Shown: one piece after another, positions 53,205 through 62,786 of the stretch
Layout: each line of letters begins with the position of its first letter
How positions within the stretch are numbered: the stretch's first letter is position 1
From: Azotosporobacter soli
GTDB taxonomy: Bacteria; Bacillota; Negativicutes; SG130
Direction: 5' to 3'
DNA: 64,000 nt
Assembly (NCBI RefSeq): GCF_030542965.1
Contig: NZ_JAUAOA010000006.1
Coordinates: forward strand, 1-64,000
Notes under the pieces: model-generated
Database searches by the model: none
What the model saw: the letters and a program-made list of their open reading frames with translations, nothing else
What the model was told of the DNA's origin: nothing
Program-made: the position numbers and the translations under genes

Positions 53205-55763
53205 CTATTTCTTACGACTGTACGGCGTGCCGGAAAGCGGCAGTTCGGTGCGAAAAATTCCATCGCGCCGGAAGTACGCACCGGCCACAGCCGGCGCGGT
53301 CGGTACCGTGACGATTTCACCGACGCCTTTCGCACCGTAAGCCAGCTTATCCGGGTTCTTTTCGACCAAAACGCTTTCGATCCTCGGTACCTGGCTGGAG
53401 CGAAAGAGACCGAGCGTGCCGAACTTAGCCGTCGGCTCACCCTTTTGCAGCGGGTAGTCTTCCGTCAGCGCATAGCCGAGTCCCATCACGACGCCGCCCT
53501 CGATCTGTCCCTCTATATTGGTCGGGTTAATCGCTCTGCCGACGTCGTGCGCGGCAATGACGCGTTCGACTTTCCCCTCCGCATCGAGCAGTACGACCTG
53601 CACCGCGTAGCCATAGGCGACATGGCTGACGGGGTTTGGCTTGTCGGAATTCATCGGGTCCGTCACGCCGGAATATTCCCGGTAATATTGCCGTCCCTCC
53701 AGCTCTGCCAGCGGCGTCTCGTCCAGATCTTTCTTTAAATCAAGCGCGGCCAGACGGGATGCTTCTCCATTAAATACCGTCTGGCGTGATGCGGTCGATG
53801 TTCCACCATCCGGGGTCCGCGAGGTGTCTGGCATAGCCACTTCAATGCAGTCGGTCGGCAGCTTTGTCGTCTCGGCCACGATTTGCAGCATCGTCGTCGC
53901 TATGCCCTGCCCCATGCAGGCGGCGCTGGTATAGATCACGGCTTTGCCGTTTTCGATCCGGATGTTGACGCGACCGACGTCGGACAAACCGACGCCGATG
54001 CCTGCGTTTTTCATCGCGCAGGCAATGCCCGCATCGGGTCGGCTGTCGCAAATCTCTTTCACGGCCAGCAGCGTATCGATAATGCCGGTTCCCGGATCGG
54101 CAATCTGGCCGTTCGGCAGCACATCGCCCGGTGCAACTGCGTTTTGAAAGCGAATCTGCCAAGGCGTAATGCCGACTTTTTCCGCCAGCATGTTCAGGCA
54201 ACATTCCATCGCGAAGCAGGATTGCGTCACGCCAAAGCCCCGAAACGCGCCACCCGGCGGGTTATTTGTATATACGCCAAGACCGACCACATCGACGTTG
54301 GCAATCTTGTAGGGTCCGGCCGCATGCGTACAGGCGCGCTGCAGAACCGGCCCGCCTAATGATGCATACGCGCCGCTGTCGGCCAGCAAGTGCGCCTTTA
54401 CCGCAGTAAGATGGCCTTTAGCATCGCAGGCCACTTCATACTTCATTTCCATGCCGTGCCGTTTCGGATGCACGCGGATGCTTTCCTGGCGGTCGAGCGT
54501 CACTTTCACCGGCACGCCCGCATGCCAGGCCAGCAGCGCCGCATGATGCTGCACCGACAAGTCTTCCTTGCCGCCGAAGCCTCCGCCGACAAGCTTGCTA
54601 ACGACCTTCACCCGTTCTTCCGGCACGCCAAGTACGCCGACAATGCCTTCGTGATCGTCGTATATGCTTTGCGTTCCGGTATAAACGGTCATCGTACCAT
54701 CGCTTTCCGGCACCGCAAGCGCGCTTTCCGGTTCGAGAAAAGCGTGTTCGGTCGGCGGCGTACGGAACGTGTATTGGACGACATGTGCAGCCGCAGCAAA
54801 CGCGGCTGCCGTATCGCCGCGACTGAGTACCGTTTTGGCGAGCAGATTCCCTTTCGGGTGCAGCTTCGGTGCATCCTCGGCAAGCGCCGCCTGCGGCGTT
54901 GTAAGCGGCTCGCGTTCTTCATAGTCCACTTTTATGAATGCCAGCGCCGCTTTGGCCTGGCGGCGCGTTTTGGCCGCAACAAGCACCACCGCGTCGCCGA
55001 CGTAGCGGGTTTCCTCGCCTTCCGCAATCATCGCCGGCCAGTCATGAATGATATGTCCCTGAAAGCGTTCGCCCGGCACATCTTTGGCCGTCAGTACAAC
55101 CGCGACGCCCGGCTGTTTTTTTGCTTCGCTGGCATCAATCGTTTTGATAAAAGCCCTTGGCATTGGCGCGCGCAGTACAGCGCCATGCAGCATATTCGGC
55201 AACTGCATGTCGTCGACATATTGTCCGATGCCAAGTACCTTGGCCCGCGCGTCAAGACGCGGCATCCGGTCGCCGACGCGATAACCGGTACCGTTTTCCG
55301 GTACCGGCAAAGCTTCACGCAGTAGTTTTGCCGCCGCTAAAATCGCTTCTTCAATTTTTACATAACCGGTGCAACGGCAGATATTGCCGTGAATCGCTTT
55401 TTTTACTTGTTCGGGCGTCGGTTCCGGCTCCAGATCGATTAACCCTTTGGCGCTGATTACCATGCCGGGAATGCAAAAGCCGCACTGCACCGCTCCGGCA
55501 GCGGCAAACGCCCAGGCATAGACCTCCTGCTCACGTTTCGACAATCCTTCGACCGTCACGATCCGCTTGCCGTTCAGCTTCGCGAGGCTATAGAGGCAGG
55601 CGCGGACGGCCTTTCCGTCAAGCAGCACCATACAGGTGCCGCAGGCGCCTTCCGCACAGCCGCTTTTCACCGAGGTTAATCGCAGCTCGTCACGCAGATA
55701 GTCGAGCAGATTCGCGTCGGATTCGCATGCACAGTCTTTTCCATTGACCGTAAACATAAACAT
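53205..55763 (-). CDS. Selenium-dependent-type xanthine dehydrogenase (fused Fe-S and molybdenum domains)
   Basis: The 852-residue protein fuses two [2Fe-2S] domains (CAEGACGTC...C, then CGFCIPGM and NICRCTGY, about 1-150) to a molybdopterin catalytic domain with GGGFGGKED, GAFRGFGVTQ and the catalytic Glu in YGAKGVGEIV. It lacks the FAD domain, matching the selenium-dependent XDH group, which carries a labile selenium at the molybdenum. The selenium is inferred from the family and from the adjacent yge/ygf genes, not seen in the sequence. It hydroxylates xanthine or the reverse (urate). Start at 55763 follows AAAGGG. It is the last gene of the operon. Confidence 0.85.
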   Translation of the reverse strand: MFMFTVNGKDCACESDANLLDYLRDELRLTSVKSGCAEGACGTCMVLLDGKAVRACLYSLAKLNGKRIVTVEGLSKREQEVYAWAFAAAGAVQCGFCIPGMVISAKGLIDLEPEPTPEQVKKAIHGNICRCTGYVKIEEAILAAAKLLREALPVPENGTGYRVGDRMPRLDARAKVLGIGQYVDDMQLPNMLHGAVLRAPMPRAFIKTIDASEAKKQPGVAVVLTAKDVPGERFQGHIIHDWPAMIAEGEETRYVGDAVVLVAAKTRRQAKAALAFIKVDYEEREPLTTPQAALAEDAPKLHPKGNLLAKTVLSRGDTAAAFAAAAHVVQYTFRTPPTEHAFLEPESALAVPESDGTMTVYTGTQSIYDDHEGIVGVLGVPEERVKVVSKLVGGGFGGKEDLSVQHHAALLAWHAGVPVKVTLDRQESIRVHPKRHGMEMKYEVACDAKGHLTAVKAHLLADSGAYASLGGPVLQRACTHAAGPYKIANVDVVGLGVYTNNPPGGAFRGFGVTQSCFAMECCLNMLAEKVGITPWQIRFQNAVAPGDVLPNGQIADPGTGIIDTLLAVKEICDSRPDAGIACAMKNAGIGVGLSDVGRVNIRIENGKAVIYTSAACMGQGIATTMLQIVAETTKLPTDCIEVAMPDTSRTPDGGTSTASRQTVFNGEASRLAALDLKKDLDETPLAELEGRQYYREYSGVTDPMNSDKPNPVSHVAYGYAVQVVLLDAEGKVERVIAAHDVGRAINPTNIEGQIEGGVVMGLGYALTEDYPLQKGEPTAKFGTLGLFRSSQVPRIESVLVEKNPDKLAYGAKGVGEIVTVPTAPAVAGAYFRRDGIFRTELPLSGTPYSRKK

Positions 55764-55828
55764 CGCCAACACCCTTTCTTCTTAGAAAAACGATTGCCGT
55801 AGCCAGCAAAATACTCCGGGGTGATTTG

Positions 55829-55913
55829 ACACGAAGACACGAAGAAAAGCAAAGCTTGCGAAGAATTTCACTCTATATATTCTTCGACTCTTCCATTCTT
55901 CGTGTCTTCGTGT
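55829..55913. repeat. Palindromic dispersed repeat, diverged copy 3
   Basis: ACACGAAGACACGAAGAA and TTCTTCGTGTCTTCGTGT form a perfect 18-base terminal inverted repeat. The arms resemble those of the copies at 52016 and 53090; the interior differs. It is inside the purine operon between the dehydrogenase and carbamate kinase genes. Confidence 0.7.
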
Positions 55914-56033
55914 TAACCGTTCCCCTTTTCAATATTATTCAATCAGTAAAAAATAAGCCGCTTTACTCTTTGCTCATTGAACAATCGGCTCGAGACGGGG
56001 AGACTTTGCTCCCCGCTTCGCGCCCATGTTTTT

Positions 56034-56984
56034 TTAGGGGTAAACGTGGGTGCCGGTCTTTCCGGCAACGGCTTCTTCGAGCGATTCCGGATTGGTGATG
56101 ATCGCGTGTTTGCCGCCGTTTTCTAGGAACTGAATCACCGCTTCGACCTTCGGCAGCATGCTGCCGGGGGCAAAGTGTTTTTCTGCCGCATATTGCTTGA
56201 GTTCGGCTAAGCTCACTTTGTTCAACGCTTTTTCATCCGGCTTGCCGTAGTTCAGGTAGACCACCGGAACGCCGGTCGAGATGACGAGCGTGTCGGCTTC
56301 GATCTGCGTCGCCAAAAGACTGGAGGCAAAATCCTTGTCGATGACCGCATCGACGCCTTTCAGCGTACCGTCCTCTTCCTGCACGACCGGGATACCGCCG
56401 CCGCCGACCGCGATCAGGCAATAGCCGTCTCTGACCAGTTTGCTGATCACGTCTTTTTCGACGATCGTCTGCGGTTTCGGCGATGCGACGACGCGGCGGT
56501 AGCCGCGACCGGCGTCGCTAACCATGACCCAGTCGGGATTGTCTTTACGGATCGCTTCCATCTGCTCTTCGCTGTAAAACGTACCGATCGGCTTGGTCGG
56601 CGTAACGAATGCCGGATCTTTCTGATCGACGATAACCTGCGTTACGATCGTCATCGCTGACTTCTCGACGCCGCGCCGCTTAAACTCATTATCCATGGCC
56701 TGTTGGATCTGGTAACCGATCGCGCCTTGCGTATCGGCGCCGCAGCTGACGAGCGGCACGCGATGCATGCCTGCCTTCTCGCTGGCAATCTCGGACCGCC
56801 GCAGGATGAAGCCCACTTGGGGACCATTGCCGTGCGTGATGATGACGTCGTATCCCTGTTGAATCATCCCGGTGATATGTCGGGCCGTCTCACACACGGC
56901 AGAAAACTGGTCCTCCACGGACTGGTGATCGTTGTCACGGATCAGGGAATTTCCGCCTATGGCAACTACCGCCAGCTTGTTCAT
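56034..56984 (-). CDS. arcC: Carbamate kinase
   Basis: The 316-residue amino-acid-kinase-fold enzyme transfers phosphate from carbamoyl phosphate to ADP. It has AIGGNSLI, THGNGPQVGFIL, VASPKPQ, VAVGGGGIPV and KVEAVIQFLE. In this operon it resembles YqeA, which pairs with YgeW to extract ATP from the carbamoyl product of purine breakdown. The gene starts two bases after ygeW ends. Confidence 0.93.
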   Translation of the reverse strand: MNKLAVVAIGGNSLIRDNDHQSVEDQFSAVCETARHITGMIQQGYDVIITHGNGPQVGFILRRSEIASEKAGMHRVPLVSCGADTQGAIGYQIQQAMDNEFKRRGVEKSAMTIVTQVIVDQKDPAFVTPTKPIGTFYSEEQMEAIRKDNPDWVMVSDAGRGYRRVVASPKPQTIVEKDVISKLVRDGYCLIAVGGGGIPVVQEEDGTLKGVDAVIDKDFASSLLATQIEADTLVISTGVPVVYLNYGKPDEKALNKVSLAELKQYAAEKHFAPGSMLPKVEAVIQFLENGGKHAIITNPESLEEAVAGKTGTHVYP

Positions 56985-56986
56985 CG

Positions 56987-57991
56987 TTATCTACCGCCCA
57001 TTAACAGAGTCATAACCGCTTTTGCGGTATGCAGACGATTTTCGGCTTCATCATATACGACGGAATGCGGACCATCGATCACGGAGTCTTCCACTTCGTT
57101 GTTGCGGTCAGCCGGCAGTGCATGCATGTACATGACATTCTTGTCCGCAGTCGCCATTTTGGCTTCGGTGCATTTCCATGATTTTTGCGCTTTCAGCTTG
57201 TCATCGACGACAGCGACTGCGCCAGCGGCCTGCAGACCGGTCTGATCGTTAACCCAGTTGCCCCAGTTTTTCGGGATGACGATATGCGCACCAGCATAGG
57301 CTTCGGCTTCATTATCGGTGACGGTAACGGTACCGCCGTATTTTTCCGCGTTGGCCTTCGCTTTGGCGATGACCCAATCCGGCAGTTCCCAGCCTTTCGG
57401 ATGCGCCAGCACAACGTCCATGCCGTAGCGGGGGAAGAGAAGAACCTGGGAAACCGGTACGGAAATCGGTTTTTTATGGCTTTCTGCATAGGCCCAGATG
57501 ATGGACACCTTGGTGCGTTTCAAATCGCCGATTTTTTCCTTCATCGTCATCAGATCCGCCAGCGCCTGCATCGGATGATAGAGATCGCACTGCAGATTCA
57601 TGATCGGCACGGTCGAATGTTTGGCCATTTCGGTCAGATATTTGTTGCCGTAGCCCCAGTTGCAATAACGGCAGGCGATGCCATGACCGAAGCGGGACAG
57701 GATCGTCGCGGTATCCTTGGCGCTTTCGCCGTGCGCGATCTGCATGCTGCTCGAATCCAAGAAGCCCGCATGGCCGCCAAGCTGTGCGAAACCGGCTTCC
57801 ATCGAGTTGCGCGTGCGCGTCGATTGTTCAAAGAACATCATGAACATCGATTGATGCAAGAGATACGGCGTAGGTACGCCCATCGCGAATTTTTTCTTCA
57901 AATCGAGCGAGACTTCGAGCATCGTGTCGACTTCTTCTTTTGTGAACTCTTCCAAATCGATGAAATGTCTGCCTCTGAAAACGCTTTGCAT
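56987..57991 (-). CDS. ygeW: Knotted carbamoyltransferase YgeW
   Basis: The 334-residue protein is a transcarbamoylase-fold enzyme. It contains FEQSTRTRNSMEAG where ornithine enzymes have STRT, plus DSSSMQIAHGES, HPMQALADLMT and MHALPADR. The family (YgeW) acts in purine degradation, and its natural acceptor is not settled. It likely releases carbamoyl phosphate for the next enzyme. Start at 57991 follows GAGGGGG. It is shorter than the E. coli protein. Confidence 0.88.
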   Translation of the reverse strand: MQSVFRGRHFIDLEEFTKEEVDTMLEVSLDLKKKFAMGVPTPYLLHQSMFMMFFEQSTRTRNSMEAGFAQLGGHAGFLDSSSMQIAHGESAKDTATILSRFGHGIACRYCNWGYGNKYLTEMAKHSTVPIMNLQCDLYHPMQALADLMTMKEKIGDLKRTKVSIIWAYAESHKKPISVPVSQVLLFPRYGMDVVLAHPKGWELPDWVIAKAKANAEKYGGTVTVTDNEAEAYAGAHIVIPKNWGNWVNDQTGLQAAGAVAVVDDKLKAQKSWKCTEAKMATADKNVMYMHALPADRNNEVEDSVIDGPHSVVYDEAENRLHTAKAVMTLLMGGR

Positions 57992-58041
57992 AATGATGAT
58001 CCCCCTCAAATTTTGTTTTATTTGTTGCGAATTTTTTATTG

Positions 58042-58133
58042 AACCACAGATGCCTGCGGCATCGCAGTAGCGCTAACGCGCCGCACAGTGTAGGCCGCAA
58101 GCGGCCGCTGTGTTGCCGAAGGCAACTGTGGTT
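58042..58133. repeat. Compact palindromic element between ygeW and ygeY
   Basis: AACCACAGATGCC and GGCAACTGTGGTT are near-perfect terminal inverted repeats (12 of 13). Between them are further stems such as GATGCC/GGCATC and GGCCGC/GCGGCC. It is REP-like and has no open frame. It is not clearly related to the 52-56 kb repeats. Confidence 0.65.
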
Positions 58134-58147
58134 TAAACGCTTTATCC

Positions 58148-59383
58148 TTAGACCAGGTTCTGTGTGTTTTTCGGCATTTTGTCCGCATATTTTTTTACAT
58201 AGAGCAATGGAATAGCGGCATACATCGCGGCGCAGTCGACCAGTTCTTTTTTCCAGGTCTTTTCGTTTGGCGCATGCGCCTGATCTTCATGACCAGGGCC
58301 GAAGCCGATGCAAGGGATACCGTAGCGGCCCATGATCGAAACGCCGTTCGTCGAGAACGTCCACTTGTCGACTTCCGGTTTTTTCTTGAACAGCTCCGCA
58401 TACGCTTCTTCCAGCGTACCGCAGACCGGATGGCCGTCTTCGATCAGCCAGGTCGGGAAGTAGCATTCGGTCGGATAGACGAGGCCGGTGTAAGCAGGAC
58501 GATCGTATTGATACATCGTTACTTCTGCTTTGGCCGCTTTGACGGACGGCAGATTTTTGATCTGTTGGATCGCATATTCCCAAGTCTCGCCAGCCGTCAG
58601 ACGGCGGTCGATCGAGATCCAGCAGCTGTCTGCCACTGCGCAGCGCGACGGCGAAGTATGGAAGATTTCCGATACGGTCAGCGTGCCTTTGCCCAGGAAC
58701 GGATGATCGAGCAGATTTTCGTGCAGCGCCCGTAACTCTTCGAGAATCGGAGCCATTTTATAGATGGCATTGTCGCCGCGCTCCGGCGCGCTGCCGTGGC
58801 AGCTGACGCCTTGCGTCTTGACCTGGATTTCCATCCGTCCCCGTTGACCGCGATAGATCTTGCCGTCGGTCGGTTCGGTGATCACGACGAATTCCGGCAC
58901 CAGTTTATCTTCATTGATGATGTACTGCCAACACAAGCCGTCGCAGTCTTCTTCCTGCACGGAGCCGACTACCCAGAGCGTATACTCGCCTTCGAGGCCG
59001 AGATCCTTGATGATCTTTCCGGCGTAGACCATCGAGGCCATGCCGCCTTCCTGGTCGCTCGCGCCGCGCCCGCCGATCACTTCGTCATCTTCAAAGCCTT
59101 TGTACGGATCGAATTCCCAGTTCGCCATGTTGCCGACGCCGACGGTGTCGATATGCGCGTCCATCGCAATCACATGCGGGCCATGGCCGATACGTCCCAG
59201 CACATTGCCCATTGGATCGATCTTGACTTCGTCAAAGCCGACTTTTTCCATCTCCTGCTTGATGCGCAGGACGACCTTCTCTTCCTGACAGCTTTCGCTC
59301 GGGATCGCCAGCATGTCGCGCAAGAATCGGGTCATTTCCGGTTGATACTTCTTTGCCTGTTCGACGATTTTAGCAAATTCCAT
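58148..59383 (-). CDS. ygeY: M20-family hydrolase YgeY
   Basis: The 411-residue metallopeptidase-fold protein has [10 protein letters not shown], the metal-binding [21 protein letters not shown] with the catalytic Glu, and a late [14 protein letters not shown]. It matches the YgeY group, selenium-metabolism-linked hydrolases in purine-degradation clusters. Its substrate is probably a ring-opened or ureido compound. Start at 59383 follows AAAGGGGA; a longer frame starts at 59410. Confidence 0.88.
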   Translation of the reverse strand: MEFAKIVEQAKKYQPEMTRFLRDMLAIPSESCQEEKVVLRIKQEMEKVGFDEVKIDPMGNVLGRIGHGPHVIAMDAHIDTVGVGNMANWEFDPYKGFEDDEVIGGRGASDQEGGMASMVYAGKIIKDLGLEGEYTLWVVGSVQEEDCDGLCWQYIINEDKLVPEFVVITEPTDGKIYRGQRGRMEIQVKTQGVSCHGSAPERGDNAIYKMAPILEELRALHENLLDHPFLGKGTLTVSEIFHTSPSRCAVADSCWISIDRRLTAGETWEYAIQQIKNLPSVKAAKAEVTMYQYDRPAYTGLVYPTECYFPTWLIEDGHPVCGTLEEAYAELFKKKPEVDKWTFSTNGVSIMGRYGIPCIGFGPGHEDQAHAPNEKTWKKELVDCAAMYAAIPLLYVKKYADKMPKNTQNLV

Positions 59384-59467
59384 GATTCCACATTCCCCTT
59401 TCAACATCACCGCTTGTATATTTCAGCCTTGGTTTGGGGCTCTGCAACCTCTTCCCAAACCCTGCCG

Positions 59468-62400
59468 CTACGCCCGTGTCAGTAAGAACGGCAACGACCT
59501 GGTCACGCCATGGTAAAGCGCCGCCATTTCGGCAGCCTGGCGCAGCGAGAAATCGCCGCTGAACTCCGTTTTCAACTGCATCGCCTTCAGCTCGAAGCTG
59601 TCGCTTAAGGTCAGCTGCAGCGCGTCGTCTTCGAACAGCCAGCCGCTCTTCGTCAGCGCAAGCGTCATTTCCCTGCCGCCTTCGCGGCGTTTGATCCGCT
59701 CGCCTTCGATGTAAAACGCATTGTCGTTTTCTTGCGCAAAGTCCGCTTTCTCGCGGAACAGGCGCGGTTTATCGAGATACGGCCTGCCCTGATGGACGCA
59801 GAAGCTGGCGCAGTTGCCGCACTCGTTACAAAAATCGTCCAGATGAAGGATTTGGCGCGTCTGCCGGATCGCGAACTCTTCCGTGCCGGAGAGCGTCAGT
59901 TTGCCGTTCAGGCAGGAGAGGCGCGGCAGTTCGACCTCGATTTGCGGCAACTGGTAGATAAAGTTGGCCCGGTTGGGGCACACCTCGACGCACTTGTCGC
60001 AAAAGCTGGCGCACTGCAGACACCGCTTCGCCTCTTCTTTCGCCTCCGCTTCCGCCAGCGTTCGATCGACCAGCTTGAAACCGTCGCGTTCACTAAACGG
60101 CAGCGTCGCCTGTCTCTTTTGCGCCGATTTTCTGCAGCGCGCCTGTTTCACGCACAGAATCTCTTCTTCACTCAATGTCACGGAGGGCTCTGCCTCGGGG
60201 CTCTTCAGTCCCAGTTTCTCGCAGATCGCCGCAGCCGCGCGTTGGCCGTCGGCGCAGGCCTGGATCACGATCGCCGGTCCGGTAACCGCGTCTCCGCCTG
60301 CATATACGCCGCAGACCGAAGTCTTGCCGCTGCGTTTCTCGATTGCGACGCCGCCGCTTTTCTCAAGCCGGACCTCGCTGCCGTCAAAAAAGTTCAAATC
60401 CGCGCTCTGTCCGATCGCGATGATCACTGCGTCGGCCTCGAGCGTAAACGCGCTGTCTGGAATCGGCACCGGGCGTCGCCGCCCGCTCGCGTCTGGTTCG
60501 CCAAGCTTGTTGCGACTGCAGGAAAGACCTTTCACCCTGCCGCCTTCGAGTAGAATCGCCTCCGGCGTTGCCAGTTCTTCGAGCTGATTTCCTTCCGCAA
60601 ATAATTCATGAATCTCTTCTTCAATCGCGGGCATTTCCTGGCGCGTCCTTCGATACACCACCGTAACCGGCTGTCCGGTGAGCCGCTGCGCGGTGCGCGC
60701 CGCGTCCATCGCCGTGTTGCCGCCGCCGATGATGACGGCTTTTTTACCAAGCGCGACTTTTTCGCCGCGCGCGACTTTTTCCAAAAGTTCAAGCGCACTG
60801 TAGACGCCGTCTGCACCGTCGCCGGGGATATCCATCTTCGCATCCTGCGGAAAGCCGCACGCGAGATAAACCGCGTCGTACCCCTGTTTCAAGAGGCCTT
60901 CCGCCTTGCCGTTCACCGGCTGCGAAAGCCGAATCTCGACGCCTAGGTCGCGGATGCGCTGCACATCGCCGTCGAGCACTTCTTTCGGTACCCGGAACGC
61001 CGGTGCGATCGCCATCATGCCGCCTGCGCGTTCGCGCTTTTCAAACACAGTGACGTCAACACCGCGCAGTGCAAGCGCCGTCGCCGCCGCAAGGCCGGAA
61101 GGCCCGCTGCCGACGATCGCCACCTTGTGGCCATTCGCCTTGCCCTTAGGAAGCTGCGCCTTGCCGTGTTCGGAAGCGAACCGTTTCAGCGAACGGATCG
61201 CGACCGGTTCGTCGTAATTGTTGCGCGTGCATTTGCTTTGGCAAAGGTGCGTACAGACATAGCCTGTCACAGACGGGAGCGGATTGCGCTCGAGAATCGT
61301 CGTCAGCGCCGCATCATAATCGCCCTCTGCAATCTGCCACGCATAGCGGGGTACATCCTGGCAAACTGCGCATTGCGCGGTGCAAGGCGCGGCGACACAG
61401 TCAAACGCGCTCAGATTCGATTCGAGTTTCGGCAGTCCGTGATCATGATAGGCTTTTTTATAGCGAATATCGCTTAGCGCCTCTTCGGCGGCCCGATCAA
61501 CATTAGTCAATCTGTCGGCAGCCAGTTCATCAAGGTTTTTTGCCTTTTTCACTTTCATGTCCGCTTCGAGCTGTTCAAGATATTGCACCAGATTCGAATA
61601 GCCGCCCGGTTTCAGGAGATCGGACGCGACCGTGACCGGCAAAGCGCCCGTCGCGAGAATCGTCGAGAAATTCAGCGCATCCGCGCCTGCGGAATATGAC
61701 ACGCTCAGTTTGCCGTCGAATTGCTGCGCAAATTTCTTGACCAGCTGCATCGTCACCGGATACAGCGCCCGGCCTGACATGTACATTTCGTCGCCGGGCA
61801 TCTGCTTCTTATAATTCGCCATCGCCAGCGTGTTGCTGAGCTTGACGCCGAACGCGAGACCGCGCTCCTTGGCGACCTGCCAGAGCATCGTCACCAGCTC
61901 GACGGCCTTGTCATATTTCAAATCATGATCGAAGACTTTTTCCGGAATGTCGATCGAGCGATAGCCAAGTTTTTCATGCAATATCCCAAGGACGCATTCG
62001 CGGCCAAGCAGCGTCGGATTCAATTTCACCGTTGTATGCAGGCCGCGCTCTTCCAAAAGGAAGCGGGCGATGCGGCCGATCTCATCCGGCGGGCAGCCGT
62101 GCATCGTCGACAGCGTGACGCTGTTCGTGATTTGATCCGGAATCTCAATGTCGGCAAACTGCGGATATTCTTTTTGCAAAAACGCTCTGATCTCAGTGAG
62201 TTCGGTCTTCGCATTCTGCATACGATCCATGAAACGCGTCATCTCCGGCGTCTTTACGCCTTCCAAATTGTAGCCGACGCTCATATTGAAGATCGTACCG
62301 ACCGGCAGCGTCGCATCCCAGCCAAGGATGCGCGGCAGAATATGGATCAGCGCCCAGGCCTTGATATATTCCGGCGCGGACTGTTCCAGCTTGAGCTCCT

Positions 62401-62740
62401 GCGACCATTCGACGTTATAGCCTTCGTCTTCCATATCGATGCAGGGTCGCGCAATTTCCAGTTCGTCCATGCACTGCACCGTTTTCAATTCGATAAAGCG
62501 CGCACCCGACAGCCAGCTGCACAGGATGTTCTGCGTCAGCTGCGTATGCGGTCCGGCAGCCGGTCCAAGCGGCGTCGCCAGATAGTGACCGAACAAGTCC
62601 TGCACCGCATAGGGTGCATCCGCCTTCGGCGTGTAAAAAAGAGAACGGTGAATGCCGAAAATGCTCTGATTCTCCTGGTATTCCTTCAATATCCATTCCA
62701 GCAAGACCGGAAACGGTTGAACTTTCATGCTGTGTGACAT
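59468..62740 (-). CDS. ygfK: YgfK, Fe-S flavoprotein oxidoreductase ('putative selenate reductase' family)
   Basis: The 1090-residue protein has an N-terminal dihydroorotate-dehydrogenase-like barrel (about 1-440), a GltD-like Fe-S/pyridine-nucleotide domain, and C-terminal Fe-S clusters. The middle has CVAAPCTAQCAVCQDVPRYA, GSGPSGLAAATALALRG, GGGNTAMDAAR and a later GGDAVTGPAIVIQA. The C-terminus has CLQCASFCDKCVEVCPN and CNECGNCASFCVHQ. In urate-degrading bacteria it is part of the anaerobic purine pathway; a reductive step on the purine ring is likely. The old name selenate reductase reflects a knockout phenotype in E. coli. Confidence 0.9.
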   Translation of the reverse strand: MSHSMKVQPFPVLLEWILKEYQENQSIFGIHRSLFYTPKADAPYAVQDLFGHYLATPLGPAAGPHTQLTQNILCSWLSGARFIELKTVQCMDELEIARPCIDMEDEGYNVEWSQELKLEQSAPEYIKAWALIHILPRILGWDATLPVGTIFNMSVGYNLEGVKTPEMTRFMDRMQNAKTELTEIRAFLQKEYPQFADIEIPDQITNSVTLSTMHGCPPDEIGRIARFLLEERGLHTTVKLNPTLLGRECVLGILHEKLGYRSIDIPEKVFDHDLKYDKAVELVTMLWQVAKERGLAFGVKLSNTLAMANYKKQMPGDEMYMSGRALYPVTMQLVKKFAQQFDGKLSVSYSAGADALNFSTILATGALPVTVASDLLKPGGYSNLVQYLEQLEADMKVKKAKNLDELAADRLTNVDRAAEEALSDIRYKKAYHDHGLPKLESNLSAFDCVAAPCTAQCAVCQDVPRYAWQIAEGDYDAALTTILERNPLPSVTGYVCTHLCQSKCTRNNYDEPVAIRSLKRFASEHGKAQLPKGKANGHKVAIVGSGPSGLAAATALALRGVDVTVFEKRERAGGMMAIAPAFRVPKEVLDGDVQRIRDLGVEIRLSQPVNGKAEGLLKQGYDAVYLACGFPQDAKMDIPGDGADGVYSALELLEKVARGEKVALGKKAVIIGGGNTAMDAARTAQRLTGQPVTVVYRRTRQEMPAIEEEIHELFAEGNQLEELATPEAILLEGGRVKGLSCSRNKLGEPDASGRRRPVPIPDSAFTLEADAVIIAIGQSADLNFFDGSEVRLEKSGGVAIEKRSGKTSVCGVYAGGDAVTGPAIVIQACADGQRAAAAICEKLGLKSPEAEPSVTLSEEEILCVKQARCRKSAQKRQATLPFSERDGFKLVDRTLAEAEAKEEAKRCLQCASFCDKCVEVCPNRANFIYQLPQIEVELPRLSCLNGKLTLSGTEEFAIRQTRQILHLDDFCNECGNCASFCVHQGRPYLDKPRLFREKADFAQENDNAFYIEGERIKRREGGREMTLALTKSGWLFEDDALQLTLSDSFELKAMQLKTEFSGDFSLRQAAEMAALYHGVTRSLPFLLTRA

Positions 62741-62786
62741 GTTCGGTTTCCTCCTCTAACAACTGTTGTTGCCTGGCCGATAATTC

